Assembly (NCBI RefSeq): GCF_900114285.1
Contig: NZ_FOSN01000016.1
Coordinates: 1 to 64,000 of the forward strand
DNA length: 64,000 nt
DNA from: Methylocapsa palsarum
GTDB lineage: Bacteria > Pseudomonadota > Alphaproteobacteria > Rhizobiales > Beijerinckiaceae
Direction of reading: 5' to 3'
Shown here: in pieces, positions 29,321-39,304 of the stretch
Numbering within the stretch: the first letter of the stretch is position 1
How the letters are laid out: the number at the start of each line of letters is the position of its first letter
Notes under the pieces: generated by a model
Seen by the model: only the letters and a program-made list of their open reading frames with translations
Databases searched by the model: none
What the model was told of the DNA's origin: nothing
Program-made: the position numbers and the translations under genes

Positions 29321-30262
29321 TCACGGGCGTCCCTCCGCTTGCTTTGTGAGCCAGACCGTTTCTGATGCGGGATCAAAAACCACGGGGCCGAACACGCGCA
29401 GGAACGATGCGCCCAATTGCGCGGCGGGAATCGCTACGGCGCCGATTCCGCCGCATCCGTTCGCGCGCTTCAGGATCAGATGATACATCTGCGTTTGCGC
29501 AATCGGCGCGCCTTCGCGATTTTCGATCGCGAGGGGAAGATCCTTGATTGTGTAGACGCTCCGGCGCTCGAGGCCCTCGCATGTCGAGACCTGAACATCA
29601 GGCAGAGGGCTCAACAGGAGTCCGCTGGCGCTCAGCCTGTCGAAAAAAGCTTCGTTGATATCGATGGAATGAGTGTAGGCGACGTCATCATACCCGGTAT
29701 CGATCTGAGCCCACGTCCGCACTTCGCCTATTCGAAGAAACACGACAGGCACGTTCGGAAATTTGCCGCTTGAGGGCGCCGCCGAGAAAAACCCTATCTG
29801 CGCGACCGGAACAAGCCCCTGTCCGCGTAGAGCCTCCGGCGAGCAAGGCGGCGGGCTCAGAAACGCGGCGGCGCTGGTGAGTTCGATGTTCAATTGCGAA
29901 AGGAGATCCGTTCCGAGGATTCCGAACCTTCCTTCGGCTTCAGCAACCGGCAAATCGTAGGCGCCTCGCTCAAATAATCCGGCGCGCGGGCCGTGAGGGA
30001 GAAGGCTGGCGGTCAACTCCTGCGGCTTTATGGGCGCGCCGCGCGCAATCGAACTCTTCGTCGAACCATAATCCAGCAGAAACAGTCCGGACGCGCCCTG
30101 TGCGCCAAGTTCAATGTAGGGCGACGCTCCATTTGGTTTGGCGCGCAGCTCATAGCGCCTGCCGCCGCAAAGGCTTTCATCGGCGTGGATCGCGCGCGCC
30201 GACGCGGCCAGGAAAACCGCCGCCGAAATCGCCAGCCCGGCGCTTTTGAGACGCGCAAACAA
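29321..30262 (-). CDS. Exported aspartic-protease-like protein
   Basis: 313 aa with a signal peptide (LAISAAVFLAASARAIHA). Two lobes each hold a D-x-G motif: FLLDYGSTKSS (about 61-71) and AQIDTGYDDVA (about 186-196), and each is followed by a hydrophobic-Gly motif (GILGTDLLSQL; LGASFLRVFGPVVFD). This is the pattern of pepsin/retropepsin-type aspartic proteases. The first motif has Tyr instead of Thr/Ser, so activity is uncertain. Cys residues (CGG, PPCSPE, STCEGL, NGCGG) could form disulphides in the periplasm. It is followed on the same strand by the DUF2235 gene after a 230-bp gap, so probably a separate transcript. Confidence 0.65.
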   Translation of the reverse strand: MFARLKSAGLAISAAVFLAASARAIHADESLCGGRRYELRAKPNGASPYIELGAQGASGLFLLDYGSTKSSIARGAPIKPQELTASLLPHGPRAGLFERGAYDLPVAEAEGRFGILGTDLLSQLNIELTSAAAFLSPPPCSPEALRGQGLVPVAQIGFFSAAPSSGKFPNVPVVFLRIGEVRTWAQIDTGYDDVAYTHSIDINEAFFDRLSASGLLLSPLPDVQVSTCEGLERRSVYTIKDLPLAIENREGAPIAQTQMYHLILKRANGCGGIGAVAIPAAQLGASFLRVFGPVVFDPASETVWLTKQAEGRP

Positions 30263-30368
30263 GGAAGGATATCCGCTCAGGGCGTTTCACTTTCATGTCA
30301 TCGACTTCGGCTTGCGCTGCTTTCCGCGCGCGCCGCTACCGTGTGTTCAGGCTCCGCGACGCGGACGC

Positions 30369-30905
30369 CTATTGAGGCTTTTGAGCCTCTCTTTGCGGCT
30401 CGACGTAACGCCGGTCGGGCAGCCCGACATGTTTGCGCAGAAGCGGTTCGAACTTGCGCTTTTGCGCCTCGTCAAGGCTGTCGTAAAGCGGCCCTGCGGC
30501 GTCCGCCAGCTTTTCAAACTCGCCAGCGATCACCGCCAGTTCGGCGGATTGAGCCTCGAGCTTTCGGGCGCGGTCCAGCAGGCGTTCGATCGGATTGCGA
30601 TTTTCCGGGCTTGTCTCGGCCTTTTCGTGCGCCTGCGCCGCGCGCTCCGCGTGGCTTCTCGCCTCTTCGCGAAGCGCCGCCTCGAGCGCAGGCCATTTCT
30701 TGCCTTGCGCCGTGTTGAGTTCAAGTCCCGATTTCAGCGCGGCGATGCGCATGTCCGAGTATGCCGCGAATTCGTCGGCCGAAAACCGGGCGGAGCGCGC
30801 TTCAGTCTTTTCCGGCGGGTCGGCCGGCCCCGCAAAGGTCGCGTTCGAGAGGCAAGGCGACAACACAAGCGCGGCGAGCGCTCCGGCAAGGACAGGCATT
30901 TTCAT
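30369..30905 (-). CDS. Spy/CpxP (LTXXQ-motif) family periplasmic protein
   Basis: About 178 aa from the ATG at 30905, chosen because it gives a signal peptide (MKMPVLAGALAALVLSPCLS, cut after FAG or nearby). The mature part is helical and charged; GLELNTAQGKKWPALEAAL fits the LTXXQ repeat and LYDSLDEAQKRKFEPLLRKH the second one. Family members are periplasmic chaperones or metal/envelope-stress sensors. It lies about 106 bp upstream of the aspartic-protease-like gene on the same strand. Confidence 0.75.
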   Translation of the reverse strand: MKMPVLAGALAALVLSPCLSNATFAGPADPPEKTEARSARFSADEFAAYSDMRIAALKSGLELNTAQGKKWPALEAALREEARSHAERAAQAHEKAETSPENRNPIERLLDRARKLEAQSAELAVIAGEFEKLADAAGPLYDSLDEAQKRKFEPLLRKHVGLPDRRYVEPQREAQKPQ

Positions 30906-31076
30906 GGGAGCCGCAATCCAGGTCACGGGATGTCCAAAGCGTCGGCGGCGAACCGGACGGAAAATGGTTCCATCGATTTGAGAAGGCCCGAGGTAAATCG
31001 CGCCCGGCCTGTCACCTCTCGCCGCTGTCGACGATGGAAAAGTATCCAATAATATTTTGCGATTGTCGACAAGACG

Positions 31077-32258
31077 TCAGTCGGCGGGTTGGAAATAGCG
31101 CTCCAGCACCGCCTTATAGATCTCCGCCAGCGCCTTCACATCGTTCACCGCGACATGCTCGTCCACCATATGCATGGTCGCGCCAGGAAGGCCGAATTCC
31201 AGCACGGGACAAAAGGCGCAAATGAAGCGCGCGTCCGACGTGCCGCCCGTCGTCGAAAGCTCCGGCGTCAGACCTGTTTTGTCCCTGATCGCCTGTGCGA
31301 CGAGCGTCGTGAACGCGTCCGGTTCGGTGATGAACGAAGGCGCGTTGCAGGGCTCGAACGTCAGATCATACCCAACGCCGTCCGTCCGCCCCCCGGCCGC
31401 CGCCGCCCTTCGCCGCAGCTCGGCCGCCAGACTTTCCGCGCTCCACAGATCGTTGAAGCGGATGTTGAACCGCGCCCGCGACTGCGCCGGAATGACGTTA
31501 AAGGCCGGGTTGCCGGTATCGACCGACACGACCTCGAGGTTCGAGGCGGAAAAATGCGCGGTTCCCTGGTCGAGCGGCGCAGCTGTCAGCGCGGCGAGCA
31601 GACGCAGCAGGAGCGGGATCGGATTGGCCGCGCGCTCGGGATAGGCGACGTGCCCCTGGCGACCATGCGCCTCGAGCGTTCCGTTGAGCGAGCCGCGCCG
31701 GCCGATCTTGATCGTATCACCGAGCCGCGCTCGGCTCGAGGGCTCGCCGACGATGCAATGGTCGAAGCGCTCGCCGCGCTCGTGCGCCCAGGCAAGCAGC
31801 TTTTGCGTGCCGTTGAGGGCCGGGCCTTCCTCATCCCCGGTGATGAGAAAGGCGATCGAGCCCTTTCCCTCAGCATATCCAGATCCGTGTCCGCCGACGA
31901 AATCCGCCGCGGCGGCGGCGAAAGCGGCGATGGCGCCTTTCATGTCGGCCGCGCCCCGGCCGAAAATCGCGCCCTCGGCGATCTCTCCGCCAAACGGGTC
32001 GAAGCGCCATCTGGCGGGATCGCCCACGGGAACGACGTCCGTATGTCCGGCGAACGCCAGCACGGGCGCCGTCACGCCGATGCGGGCGTAGAGGTTATCG
32101 ATGTCGGGCGTTCCCGGTTCGGAGAAAACGACCCGATGCGTGGCGAAGCCGGCCGCCTTCAGAAAGGCTTCGAGCACGCCCAGCGCGCCGCCGTCCTGCG
32201 GGGTTACTGACGGACAGCGCAGCAGCGCGCGGCAAAGGTCGATCGCGGAGGCGGACAT
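31077..32258 (-). CDS. dapE: Succinyl-diaminopimelate desuccinylase
   Basis: 393 aa M20-family zinc hydrolase, removing succinate from N-succinyl-L,L-diaminopimelate for lysine and peptidoglycan synthesis. Metal and catalytic motifs: FAGHTDVVP (about 68-76), GRGAADMKGAIAA, ITGDEEGPALNG and the C-terminal GLPGATMHMVDEHV. STTGGTSDARF is the DapE-specific substrate loop. Typical length. Other dap genes are not in the window. Confidence 0.95.
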   Translation of the reverse strand: MSASAIDLCRALLRCPSVTPQDGGALGVLEAFLKAAGFATHRVVFSEPGTPDIDNLYARIGVTAPVLAFAGHTDVVPVGDPARWRFDPFGGEIAEGAIFGRGAADMKGAIAAFAAAAADFVGGHGSGYAEGKGSIAFLITGDEEGPALNGTQKLLAWAHERGERFDHCIVGEPSSRARLGDTIKIGRRGSLNGTLEAHGRQGHVAYPERAANPIPLLLRLLAALTAAPLDQGTAHFSASNLEVVSVDTGNPAFNVIPAQSRARFNIRFNDLWSAESLAAELRRRAAAAGGRTDGVGYDLTFEPCNAPSFITEPDAFTTLVAQAIRDKTGLTPELSTTGGTSDARFICAFCPVLEFGLPGATMHMVDEHVAVNDVKALAEIYKAVLERYFQPAD

Positions 32259-32419
32259 GGCGGGGGGACCTGATAATGCAAAAAGAAAATTCCCGGATCG
32301 CTATCGCATGGCTATGCTGCGCCGGGCAAACCGGCGAAATCAGGGTCACGGCGTTCGAACCCGCAACCGGGCCCGCCATCTTGGCGTTCAACGGCGGCTA
32401 CGCCGTTTAGGGATAGACA

Positions 32420-33583
32420 ATGACGCAAACTCCCAGTCTCGATTTCGCCCTGAGCCCGGAAATCGAGATGCTGCGCGACATGGCGCGCAATTTCGCAGCG
32501 GCCAAGATCGCGCCCCGCGCGGCGGAGATCGACCGGCTCGACGAATTTCCGCAGGATCTCTGGCCCGCGATGGGCGCCCTCGGGCTTCTCGGGATCACCG
32601 TCGAGGAAGCGGATGGCGGCGCTGGGATGGGCTATCTCGCCCATTGCGTCGCGATGGAGGAGATCAGCCGCGCCTCCGCCTCCGTCGGGCTTTCCTATGG
32701 CGCGCATTCGAATTTGTGCGTCAATCAGATCCGCCGCCACGGCTCGAAAGCGCAGAAACAGCGCTATCTGCCGAAGCTGATTTCAGGCGAACATGTCGGC
32801 GCTCTCGCCATGTCCGAGACGGGCTCGGGCTCGGACGTTCTGTCGATGCGGCTTCGCGCCGACAAGGTTTTTGACCGCTACGTCCTCAACGGCGGCAAGT
32901 TCTGGATCACCAACGGCGCCTATGCGCAGACGCTGGTCGTCTACGCTCGCACGCAGGACTCTTCCGGGGTGAGCGGGATCACCGCTTTTATCGTCGAGAA
33001 GGACTTCAAGGGGTTTCGCCCGGCGCAAAAGCTCGACAAGCTCGGCATGCGCGGCTCGCCGACCTCGGAGCTTGTGTTTGAGGACTGCGAGGTTCCCGAG
33101 GAGAATGTCCTCGGCCAGCCCGGACATGGGGTCGCGGTGCTGATGTCCGGGCTCGATTACGAGCGCGCGGTTCTCGCCGCAGGGCCGCTCGGCATCATGC
33201 AGGCCTGCCTCGACATTTGCCTGCCCTATACAAGGGAGCGAAGGCAGTTCGGCCGGGCGATCGGCGAATTCGAACTGGTGCAGGGCAAGCTCGCCGACAT
33301 GTACGCCCGCCTCTCCGCTGCGCGCTCCTACGTCTACGCGGTGGCGGGCGCCTGCGATCGCGGCAAGCCGGCGCGCAAGGACGCGGCGGGAGCCTTGCTC
33401 TTTGCCGCCGAGGCCGCCACAAAGGCGGCGCTCGACGCGATCCAACTGCTCGGCGGCAATGGTTATATCAACGATTACCCCACGGGGCGGCTGTTGCGGG
33501 ACGCCAAGCTTTACGAAATCGGCGCCGGGACGAGCGAAATCCGCCGCATGCTGATCGGCCGCGAATTGTTTGAAGGACATTGA
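32420..33583 (+). CDS. ivd: Isovaleryl-CoA dehydrogenase
   Basis: 387 aa acyl-CoA dehydrogenase, converting isovaleryl-CoA to 3-methylcrotonyl-CoA in leucine breakdown (FAD-dependent, cytosolic). FAD/substrate motif MSETGSGSD (131-139), WITNG (162-166), and the catalytic Glu in [12 protein letters not shown] (about 248), the position used by isovaleryl-CoA dehydrogenases; C-terminal [20 protein letters not shown]. It is followed within 8 bp by mccB and then mccA, which gives the pathway. Confidence 0.93.
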   Translation: MTQTPSLDFALSPEIEMLRDMARNFAAAKIAPRAAEIDRLDEFPQDLWPAMGALGLLGITVEEADGGAGMGYLAHCVAMEEISRASASVGLSYGAHSNLCVNQIRRHGSKAQKQRYLPKLISGEHVGALAMSETGSGSDVLSMRLRADKVFDRYVLNGGKFWITNGAYAQTLVVYARTQDSSGVSGITAFIVEKDFKGFRPAQKLDKLGMRGSPTSELVFEDCEVPEENVLGQPGHGVAVLMSGLDYERAVLAAGPLGIMQACLDICLPYTRERRQFGRAIGEFELVQGKLADMYARLSAARSYVYAVAGACDRGKPARKDAAGALLFAAEAATKAALDAIQLLGGNGYINDYPTGRLLRDAKLYEIGAGTSEIRRMLIGRELFEGH

Positions 33584-33590
33584 TCCGGCG

Positions 33591-35198
33591 ATGAGCATTC
33601 TGAAATCGTCAGCCGACCCGCGCGGCGCCGGCTTTTCCGCCAATGCGGCCGCGATGCAAAGCCTCGTCGCGGATCTGCGCGCGAGGGTCGCGGACGTCAA
33701 ACAGGGCGGCGGCGCGAAAGCCCGCGCGAGGCACGAGGCGCGCGGAAAACTGCTCCCGCGCGAGCGCGTCGGCGCCTTGATCGATCCGGGCTCGCCCTTC
33801 CTGGAATTGTCGCAATTCGCCGCGCATGAGGTCTACGCCGAACCCATTCCGGCGGCCGGCCTCATCACCGGCGTCGGGCGGGTCAGCGGCCAGGAATGCG
33901 TCATCGTCGCCAACGACGCGACGGTGAAGGGCGGCACCTATTATCCGCTGACGGTGAAGAAACATCTGCGGGCGCAGGAGATCGCGCAGGAGAACAACCT
34001 GCCCTGTCTCTATCTCGTCGACAGCGGCGGCGCCAATCTGCCGAACCAGGACGAGGTTTTTCCCGACCGCGACCATTTCGGCCGCATCTTCTACAATCAG
34101 GCGCGGATGTCGGCGGCGGGCGTTCCGCAGATCGCATTGGTGATGGGCAGTTGCACGGCGGGCGGAGCCTATGTCCCGGCGATGAGCGACGAAGCGATCA
34201 TCGTGCGCGGACAAGGCACGATCTTTCTCGCCGGGCCGCCTCTCGTCAAGGCCGCGACAGGCGAAGTTGTGAGCGCCGAGGACCTCGGCGGAGCCGAGGT
34301 TCACGCCAGAACATCGGGGGTCGTCGATCATTACGCCCTGAACGATTGGGACGCGCTCGCCCGAGCCCGGCGCATCGTCGCCAATCTCAACCGGGTGAAA
34401 ACGCCAAACCTCGACATTCGAGCGCCGGTCGAGCCGCTGTATGATCCGCGCGAGATCTATGGCCTCGTCCCGGCCTCGGCGCGCCAGCCCTGCGACGTGC
34501 TGGACATCATCGCGCGGATCGTTGACGGCAGCGTGCTGGACCAGTTCAAGGCGCAATATGGAACGACGCTGATCTGCGGCTTCGCGCATATTTCCGGCTA
34601 TCCTGTCGGCATTCTCGCCAACAATGGAATCCTGTTTTCGGAATCGGCGCTGAAGGGCGCGCATTTCGTCGAACTCTGCGCCCAGCGGAAAATACCTCTC
34701 GTCTTTCTGCAGAACATCACAGGCTTCATGGTGGGGCGGAAATACGAGGCGCAAGGCATCGCCAAGGACGGCGCCAAGCTCGTCACGGCGGTCGCCTGCG
34801 CCAATGTTCCGAAATTCACCATCGTAATCGGCGGGAGTTTCGGAGCCGGCAATTACGGCATGTGCGGACGCGCCTTCGGCCCGCGCTTTTTGTGGATGTG
34901 GCCGAACGCCCGCATCTCGGTCATGGGCGGCGAACAGGCCGCCAGCGTTCTGGCGCAGGTGCGCCGCGACAATCTCGAAGCCGCCGGAACGCCCTGGTCC
35001 GCCGAGGATGAGGAAGCGTTCAAGACGCCGATCCGCGAAAAATTCGAACGCGAGGCGCATCCCTATTATTCAAGCGCGCGGCTGTGGGACGATGGAATCA
35101 TCGATCCGGCGGAAACCCGTACAGTGCTGAGCCTTTCCCTTTCGGCCGCCCTCAATGCGCCAATCGAGCCGACCCGGTTCGGCGTGTTCCGGATGTGA
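33591..35198 (+). CDS. mccB: 3-Methylcrotonyl-CoA carboxylase, carboxyltransferase (beta) subunit
   Basis: About 535 aa from ATG 33591 (an ATG at 33570 overlaps the ivd end). It transfers carboxyl from biotin to 3-methylcrotonyl-CoA. Carboxyltransferase motifs seen: [55 protein letters not shown] and [20 protein letters not shown], all typical of MCC/geranyl-CoA carboxylases rather than propionyl-CoA carboxylase. Middle gene of ivd-mccB-mccA, with 13 bp to mccA. Confidence 0.93.
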   Translation: MSILKSSADPRGAGFSANAAAMQSLVADLRARVADVKQGGGAKARARHEARGKLLPRERVGALIDPGSPFLELSQFAAHEVYAEPIPAAGLITGVGRVSGQECVIVANDATVKGGTYYPLTVKKHLRAQEIAQENNLPCLYLVDSGGANLPNQDEVFPDRDHFGRIFYNQARMSAAGVPQIALVMGSCTAGGAYVPAMSDEAIIVRGQGTIFLAGPPLVKAATGEVVSAEDLGGAEVHARTSGVVDHYALNDWDALARARRIVANLNRVKTPNLDIRAPVEPLYDPREIYGLVPASARQPCDVLDIIARIVDGSVLDQFKAQYGTTLICGFAHISGYPVGILANNGILFSESALKGAHFVELCAQRKIPLVFLQNITGFMVGRKYEAQGIAKDGAKLVTAVACANVPKFTIVIGGSFGAGNYGMCGRAFGPRFLWMWPNARISVMGGEQAASVLAQVRRDNLEAAGTPWSAEDEEAFKTPIREKFEREAHPYYSSARLWDDGIIDPAETRTVLSLSLSAALNAPIEPTRFGVFRM

Positions 35199-35211
35199 AA
35201 GCGGTTCCACA

Positions 35212-37254
35212 ATGCCCGCGATGTTCTCCAAAATCCTGATCGCCAATCGCGGCGAGATTGCCTGCCGGATCATCCGGACCGCGCGGCGGCTCGGCGTCGC
35301 GACGGTCGCCGTCTCTTCGCAGGCCGACCGCGACGCCATGCATGTCGCGCTCGCCGACGAGGCCTGGCCGATCGGTCCGGCGCCCGCTCAGGACAGCTAC
35401 CTCGCCGGGGAAAAGATCATCGCCGCGGCGAAGGCGGCAGGGGCGCAGGCGATTCATCCGGGCTATGGTTTTCTCGCCGAAAACGCAGATTTCGCGCAAA
35501 GCTGCGCCGAGGCGGATCTTGTCTTCATCGGTCCCCCTCCCGAGGCGATCCGCGCCATGGGCGACAAATCGACGGCCAAAACCCTGATGGAGCGGGCCGG
35601 GGTGCCGCTGCTGCCGGGCTATCATGGAAGCGTTCAGGAATCCCGGCTTCTGGAGCACGAGGCCGCGCGGATCGGCTATCCCGTTCTGATCAAACCTTCG
35701 GCTGGCGGCGGAGGCAAGGGGATGAAAATCGCGACGGGGCGAAGCGCCTTCGCCGCCCAGCTCGCCAGCGCGCAACGGGAGGCCATGGCCGCGTTCGGCG
35801 ACGCGCGCGTCCTCGTCGAAAAATATCTGCCGGCGACGCGTCATGTCGAGGTTCAGATCTTCGCCGACGCGCAAGGAAACTGCGTCCATCTGTTCGACCG
35901 GGATTGTTCGATTCAGCGCCGCCATCAAAAAATCATCGAGGAGGCCCCCGCCTCCGGCCTCTCGCCCGATCTGCGCCGCCGCATGGGCGAGGCCGCCGTC
36001 GCCGCCGCGAAAGCCGTGGGCTATGTCGGCGCGGGGACGATCGAATTTCTCGTTCCGGCCGACGCCGGCGCCGGTGAGTTTTATTTCCTTGAAATGAACA
36101 CGCGGTTGCAGGTCGAGCACACGGTCACGGAATTCATCACCGGCCTCGATCTCGTCGAATGGCAATTGCGCGTGGCGGCGGGAGGCTTGCTGCCGCTGGA
36201 ACAGGCGCGGATCTCTTGCGCCGGTCACGCCATCGAGGCCCGACTCTACGCCGAAGATCCCGAGCGCGAATTTCTGCCTCAGGCGGCCCGTCTCGAACGG
36301 CTCGATTTTCCAGCGCCCGCGCCCGACATTCGCGTCGACGCCGGCTTCCGGGCGGGAGACGAAATCCCGATCTTTTACGATCCGCTCATCGCAAAGATCA
36401 TCGCCTTTGGCCCGGACCGCGCCGCCGCGATCGCGCGCCTTCGCGGTTCGCTCGACGAGATCCGTATCGCGGGGCCCGCCGCCAATCTCGATTTCCTCCG
36501 GGCGATCGTCAGTCATGAGGAATTCGCGAACGCGGCGGCGGACACGTCCTTCATCGCGCGAAACCAACACCAGTTGCTCGCGGCGCGGCCGCCCGCCGCG
36601 AACGAAATCCTGGCGATCGCCGTCATCGGCCTCCTCGCCCAGCGCGTCGCTGAGGCGCAAGCCGGCGACGGCGCCGACCGATGGAGCCCTTGGCGAAATG
36701 CGAACGGCTGGCGCCTCAACGAGGACGCTGAGGAAAAACTAGTTTTGAAGGAACGCGCGCGTGAGGATTCTTCCTCGTCCCGGACCGTCGTGGCCACTTT
36801 TTTACGCGACGGCTGGCGCCTCGCGACGCAAGATGGCGCCGTCTACGCCGCAAGCGGCGATCTGGCGGCCGACGGCGCGCTGACCGTCAACCTCGACGGG
36901 CGCCGCCGCGCGGCGGTCTGGATGCGCTCGGGAAGCGAAATCCGCGTCTTCGTCAAGGGCGAGAGCGCGCGCCGCTTCAACCTAATCGATCCGGCGCGAG
37001 CGATGGAGCGTCCGGACACGAACAGCAAAGGCCAGGCTGCAAAGCTGGTCTCTCCCCTGCCCGGCCGGATTGCCGCCATCCTCGTCGAGCCCGGCGCGAA
37101 GGTCGAGCTCAATCAGCCGGTCCTGATCCTGGAAGCCATGAAGATGGAGCATGCGCTTTGCGCGCTAGGCAGTGGAATTGTAAGGGCTTTCCAATTCAAG
37201 ATCGGCGATCAGGTCGCCGAGGGCGTGGAGCTCGTCACGATCGAGCCCGCTTGA
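35212..37254 (+). CDS. mccA: 3-Methylcrotonyl-CoA carboxylase, biotin-carrying (alpha) subunit
   Basis: About 680 aa; start at 35212 or 35221. The N-terminal biotin carboxylase (MFSKILIANRGEIACRIIRT, ATP-grasp GGGGKGMKI, HVEVQIFADAQGN, EMNTRLQVEHTVTE) is followed by a linker and a C-terminal biotin carrier domain with EAMKMEH (Lys biotinylated). It works with MccB. The leucine pathway would need an enoyl-CoA hydratase and HMG-CoA lyase, which are not in this window. A hairpin lies 54 bp downstream. Confidence 0.93.
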   Translation: MPAMFSKILIANRGEIACRIIRTARRLGVATVAVSSQADRDAMHVALADEAWPIGPAPAQDSYLAGEKIIAAAKAAGAQAIHPGYGFLAENADFAQSCAEADLVFIGPPPEAIRAMGDKSTAKTLMERAGVPLLPGYHGSVQESRLLEHEAARIGYPVLIKPSAGGGGKGMKIATGRSAFAAQLASAQREAMAAFGDARVLVEKYLPATRHVEVQIFADAQGNCVHLFDRDCSIQRRHQKIIEEAPASGLSPDLRRRMGEAAVAAAKAVGYVGAGTIEFLVPADAGAGEFYFLEMNTRLQVEHTVTEFITGLDLVEWQLRVAAGGLLPLEQARISCAGHAIEARLYAEDPEREFLPQAARLERLDFPAPAPDIRVDAGFRAGDEIPIFYDPLIAKIIAFGPDRAAAIARLRGSLDEIRIAGPAANLDFLRAIVSHEEFANAAADTSFIARNQHQLLAARPPAANEILAIAVIGLLAQRVAEAQAGDGADRWSPWRNANGWRLNEDAEEKLVLKERAREDSSSSRTVVATFLRDGWRLATQDGAVYAASGDLAADGALTVNLDGRRRAAVWMRSGSEIRVFVKGESARRFNLIDPARAMERPDTNSKGQAAKLVSPLPGRIAAILVEPGAKVELNQPVLILEAMKMEHALCALGSGIVRAFQFKIGDQVAEGVELVTIEPA

Positions 37255-37308
37255 TTTGGAAGCCTCTTCGCCCGAACCGGGCGATAGTTCAGACCCGCGC
37301 CGAGCGGC

Positions 37309-37338
37309 AAGAAGCAATTTGCATCGAATTTGCTTCTT
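37309..37338. terminator. Hairpin after mccA
   Basis: AAGAAGCAA and TTGCTTCTT make a perfect 9-bp stem around a 12-nt loop, followed by AAAATAAC. It sits in the 233-bp gap between mccA and panD and could end the ivd-mcc transcript; there is no T-run, so it may also be a processed or regulatory hairpin. Confidence 0.35.
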
Positions 37339-37487
37339 AAAATAACTGGATTTTAGCGCCATTTGATGCATGGGTGCCCCGATCTTGGATTGAACGACCC
37401 TCGCCGCTCTGCATCCCTGCCCTTTCAAGGGCGGATCATGGGCGGCGGCTCTTTTTTGGCGCTGCGTTTGGAACGGAACTTGAGCGA

Positions 37488-37955
37488 ATGCGGAAGGTCA
37501 TAGGCGGAAAGCTACACGGCATCCGAGTCACCGAGGCGAATCTCGAATATCACGGCTCTATCACCCTTGATCCGGAGCATTGCGAAGCCGCGGGCATTTT
37601 GCCGCTGGAATTCGTTGAAATCTGGAACAAAAACTCCGGAGCGCGGATCTCGACCTATGTCATTTTGGGCAAACGCGGCTCGAAATGCTGCGTGCTCAAC
37701 GGCGCGGCGGCGCGAACCTGCCAGCCGGGGGACGAACTGATCATCTGCAGTTCCATCTATGTCGAAGGCGCCGGGATCAAGGATCTCAGTCCCGTGGTCC
37801 TGACCTTCGACGAGGCCAACAATGTCGTCGAGCATCTGCGCTACTCGGTCAGCCACGACGACGAAGGCCGTTATCAGTTCGCAATCCTCGACGAGCAGGG
37901 CGCCCAGCTGCCGACGCCGCTGCTGTCGCGCTCCAGCTCGAAGCGGGTCAATTGA
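37488..37955 (+). CDS. panD: Aspartate 1-decarboxylase precursor
   Basis: 155 aa from ATG 37488. Makes beta-alanine for pantothenate; self-cleaves to form a pyruvoyl group. Cleavage site Gly-Ser in EYHGSITLD (Ser about 24), then [43 protein letters not shown]. The core matches the family, but the C-terminus is about 30 residues longer than the 126-residue E. coli form ([18 protein letters not shown]). No maturation factor (PanZ) gene is seen. Single gene ahead of metX. Confidence 0.9.
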   Translation: MRKVIGGKLHGIRVTEANLEYHGSITLDPEHCEAAGILPLEFVEIWNKNSGARISTYVILGKRGSKCCVLNGAAARTCQPGDELIICSSIYVEGAGIKDLSPVVLTFDEANNVVEHLRYSVSHDDEGRYQFAILDEQGAQLPTPLLSRSSSKRVN

Positions 37956-38043
37956 CGCTTCCGCGAAGCAATGGCTTTAGCGCGCGATAGAAAATTCTTC
38001 TCCGCGACGCATATCCCGAGGGAAGGAAATCGCCCGGATAACC

Positions 38044-38072
38044 TTGACTCCGCTTCCGGCGCGCTCCTAAGT
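38044..38072 (+). promoter_or_regulatory. Probable metX promoter
   Basis: TTGACT, a 17-bp spacer and CTAAGT, a good sigma-70-like match about 40 bp before the metX start codon. Confidence 0.45.
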
Positions 38073-38074
38073 AA

Positions 38075-38088
38075 CGAACGTATGTTCG
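38075..38088. promoter_or_regulatory. Perfect palindrome at the metX start site
   Basis: CGAAC-GTAT-GTTCG, perfect 5-bp arms around 4 bases, placed where transcription from the promoter at 38044-38072 should start. It fits the form of a repressor operator. It also matches the Gram-positive LexA box (CGAACRNRYGTTYG), although alphaproteobacterial LexA normally uses a GTTCN7GTTC direct repeat. Confidence 0.45.
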
Positions 38089-38112
38089 CCATATCGGACG
38101 ATCGGCAGGCCT

Positions 38113-39297
38113 TTGACTGTTCCGGTGAATAAAACGGCTGGACTTCGCGAGGTCGACGCGCCCCACAGCCTTGTCGCGCATTTTGGTCCTGATCGGCCGC
38201 TTGCGATGGATGCGGGCGCCGAGCTCAGTCCCCTGAGGATCGCCTACCAGACCTATGGCGTCCTGAACGCCGACAAATCCAACGCGATCCTGGTCTGCCA
38301 CGCCCTGACCGGCGACCAGCATGTCGCCAACGAACATCCGGTCACCGGCAAGCCGGGCTGGTGGCAGACCATGGTCGGACCGGGCCGTCCGATCGACACC
38401 GACCGCTATTTCGTCATCTCCTCGAATGTCGTCGGCGGCTGCATGGGCACGACGGGACCGGCCTCGCTCAATCCGTCGACGGGGCGCCCCTACGGTCTCG
38501 AATTGCCGATGGTGACGATCAGGGACATGGTCCGCGCCCAGGCGATGTTGATCGACCATCTCGGGATCGAGACTTTGTTTTGCGTCGCCGGCGGTTCGAT
38601 GGGCGGAATGCAGGTGCTTCAATGGGCCGCGACCTACCCGGAGCGCGTCTTCGCCGCCATGCCGATCGCGACGGCCGCCAAACACTCGTCGCAGAACATC
38701 GCCTTTCACGAGGTCGGGCGGCAGGCGGTGATGGCCGATCCCGACTGGCGCAAGGGCCGTTACCTCGAGGAGGGCCAGATCCCGACCAAGGGTCTCGCCG
38801 TCGCCCGGATGGCCGCGCATATCACCTATCTGTCGGACGAAGCGCTGCAGAATAAATTCGGGCGCAAACTGCAGGACAGGACGGCGCCGACGTTTTCATT
38901 CGACGCCGAGTTTCAGATCGAAAACTATCTTCGCTACCAGGGCATGAGTTTCGTCGACCGGTTCGACGCCAATTCCTACCTCTACATGACGAGGGCTTGC
39001 GATTATTTCGATCTTGCGGCGGACTATGGCGGTTCGCTCGCCCTCGCCTTCAAGGGCGCGAAGACCCGCTTTTGCGTCGTTTCGTTCAATTCGGACTGGC
39101 TCTATCCGACCAGCGCCTCGCGCGCCATCGTCCATGCCCTGAACGCCGGCGGCGCATCGGTGTCGTTCGTCGACATTGAAACCGATCGCGGTCACGACGC
39201 CTTTTTGCTGAACGTCCCCGATTTCATCGCGACGTCGCGCGGATTTCTCGACGCGGCGGCGCGCGCGCGCGGCCTTCCCCCCGCCAGAACAAGATAG
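38113..39297 (+). CDS. metX: Homoserine O-acyltransferase (MetX type)
   Basis: 394 aa from TTG 38113 (GTG 38125 is the alternative). Acylates homoserine in the first committed step of methionine synthesis. An alpha/beta hydrolase fold with [10 protein letters not shown] near residue 62, nucleophile elbow GGSMGGMQ (Ser about 162) and catalytic His in DRGHDAFLL near the end. Most MetX proteins use acetyl-CoA; some use succinyl-CoA, which cannot be decided here. metW follows after 7 bp, the usual alphaproteobacterial pair. A promoter and palindrome lie directly upstream. Confidence 0.95.
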   Translation: MTVPVNKTAGLREVDAPHSLVAHFGPDRPLAMDAGAELSPLRIAYQTYGVLNADKSNAILVCHALTGDQHVANEHPVTGKPGWWQTMVGPGRPIDTDRYFVISSNVVGGCMGTTGPASLNPSTGRPYGLELPMVTIRDMVRAQAMLIDHLGIETLFCVAGGSMGGMQVLQWAATYPERVFAAMPIATAAKHSSQNIAFHEVGRQAVMADPDWRKGRYLEEGQIPTKGLAVARMAAHITYLSDEALQNKFGRKLQDRTAPTFSFDAEFQIENYLRYQGMSFVDRFDANSYLYMTRACDYFDLAADYGGSLALAFKGAKTRFCVVSFNSDWLYPTSASRAIVHALNAGGASVSFVDIETDRGHDAFLLNVPDFIATSRGFLDAAARARGLPPARTR

Positions 39298-39304
39298 GCT
39301 GAAC

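Noticed and set aside
37956-38112. SAM-II riboswitch upstream of metX
   Set aside because: I looked for its conserved pseudoknot sequence and did not find it; a promoter and palindrome occupy the space.
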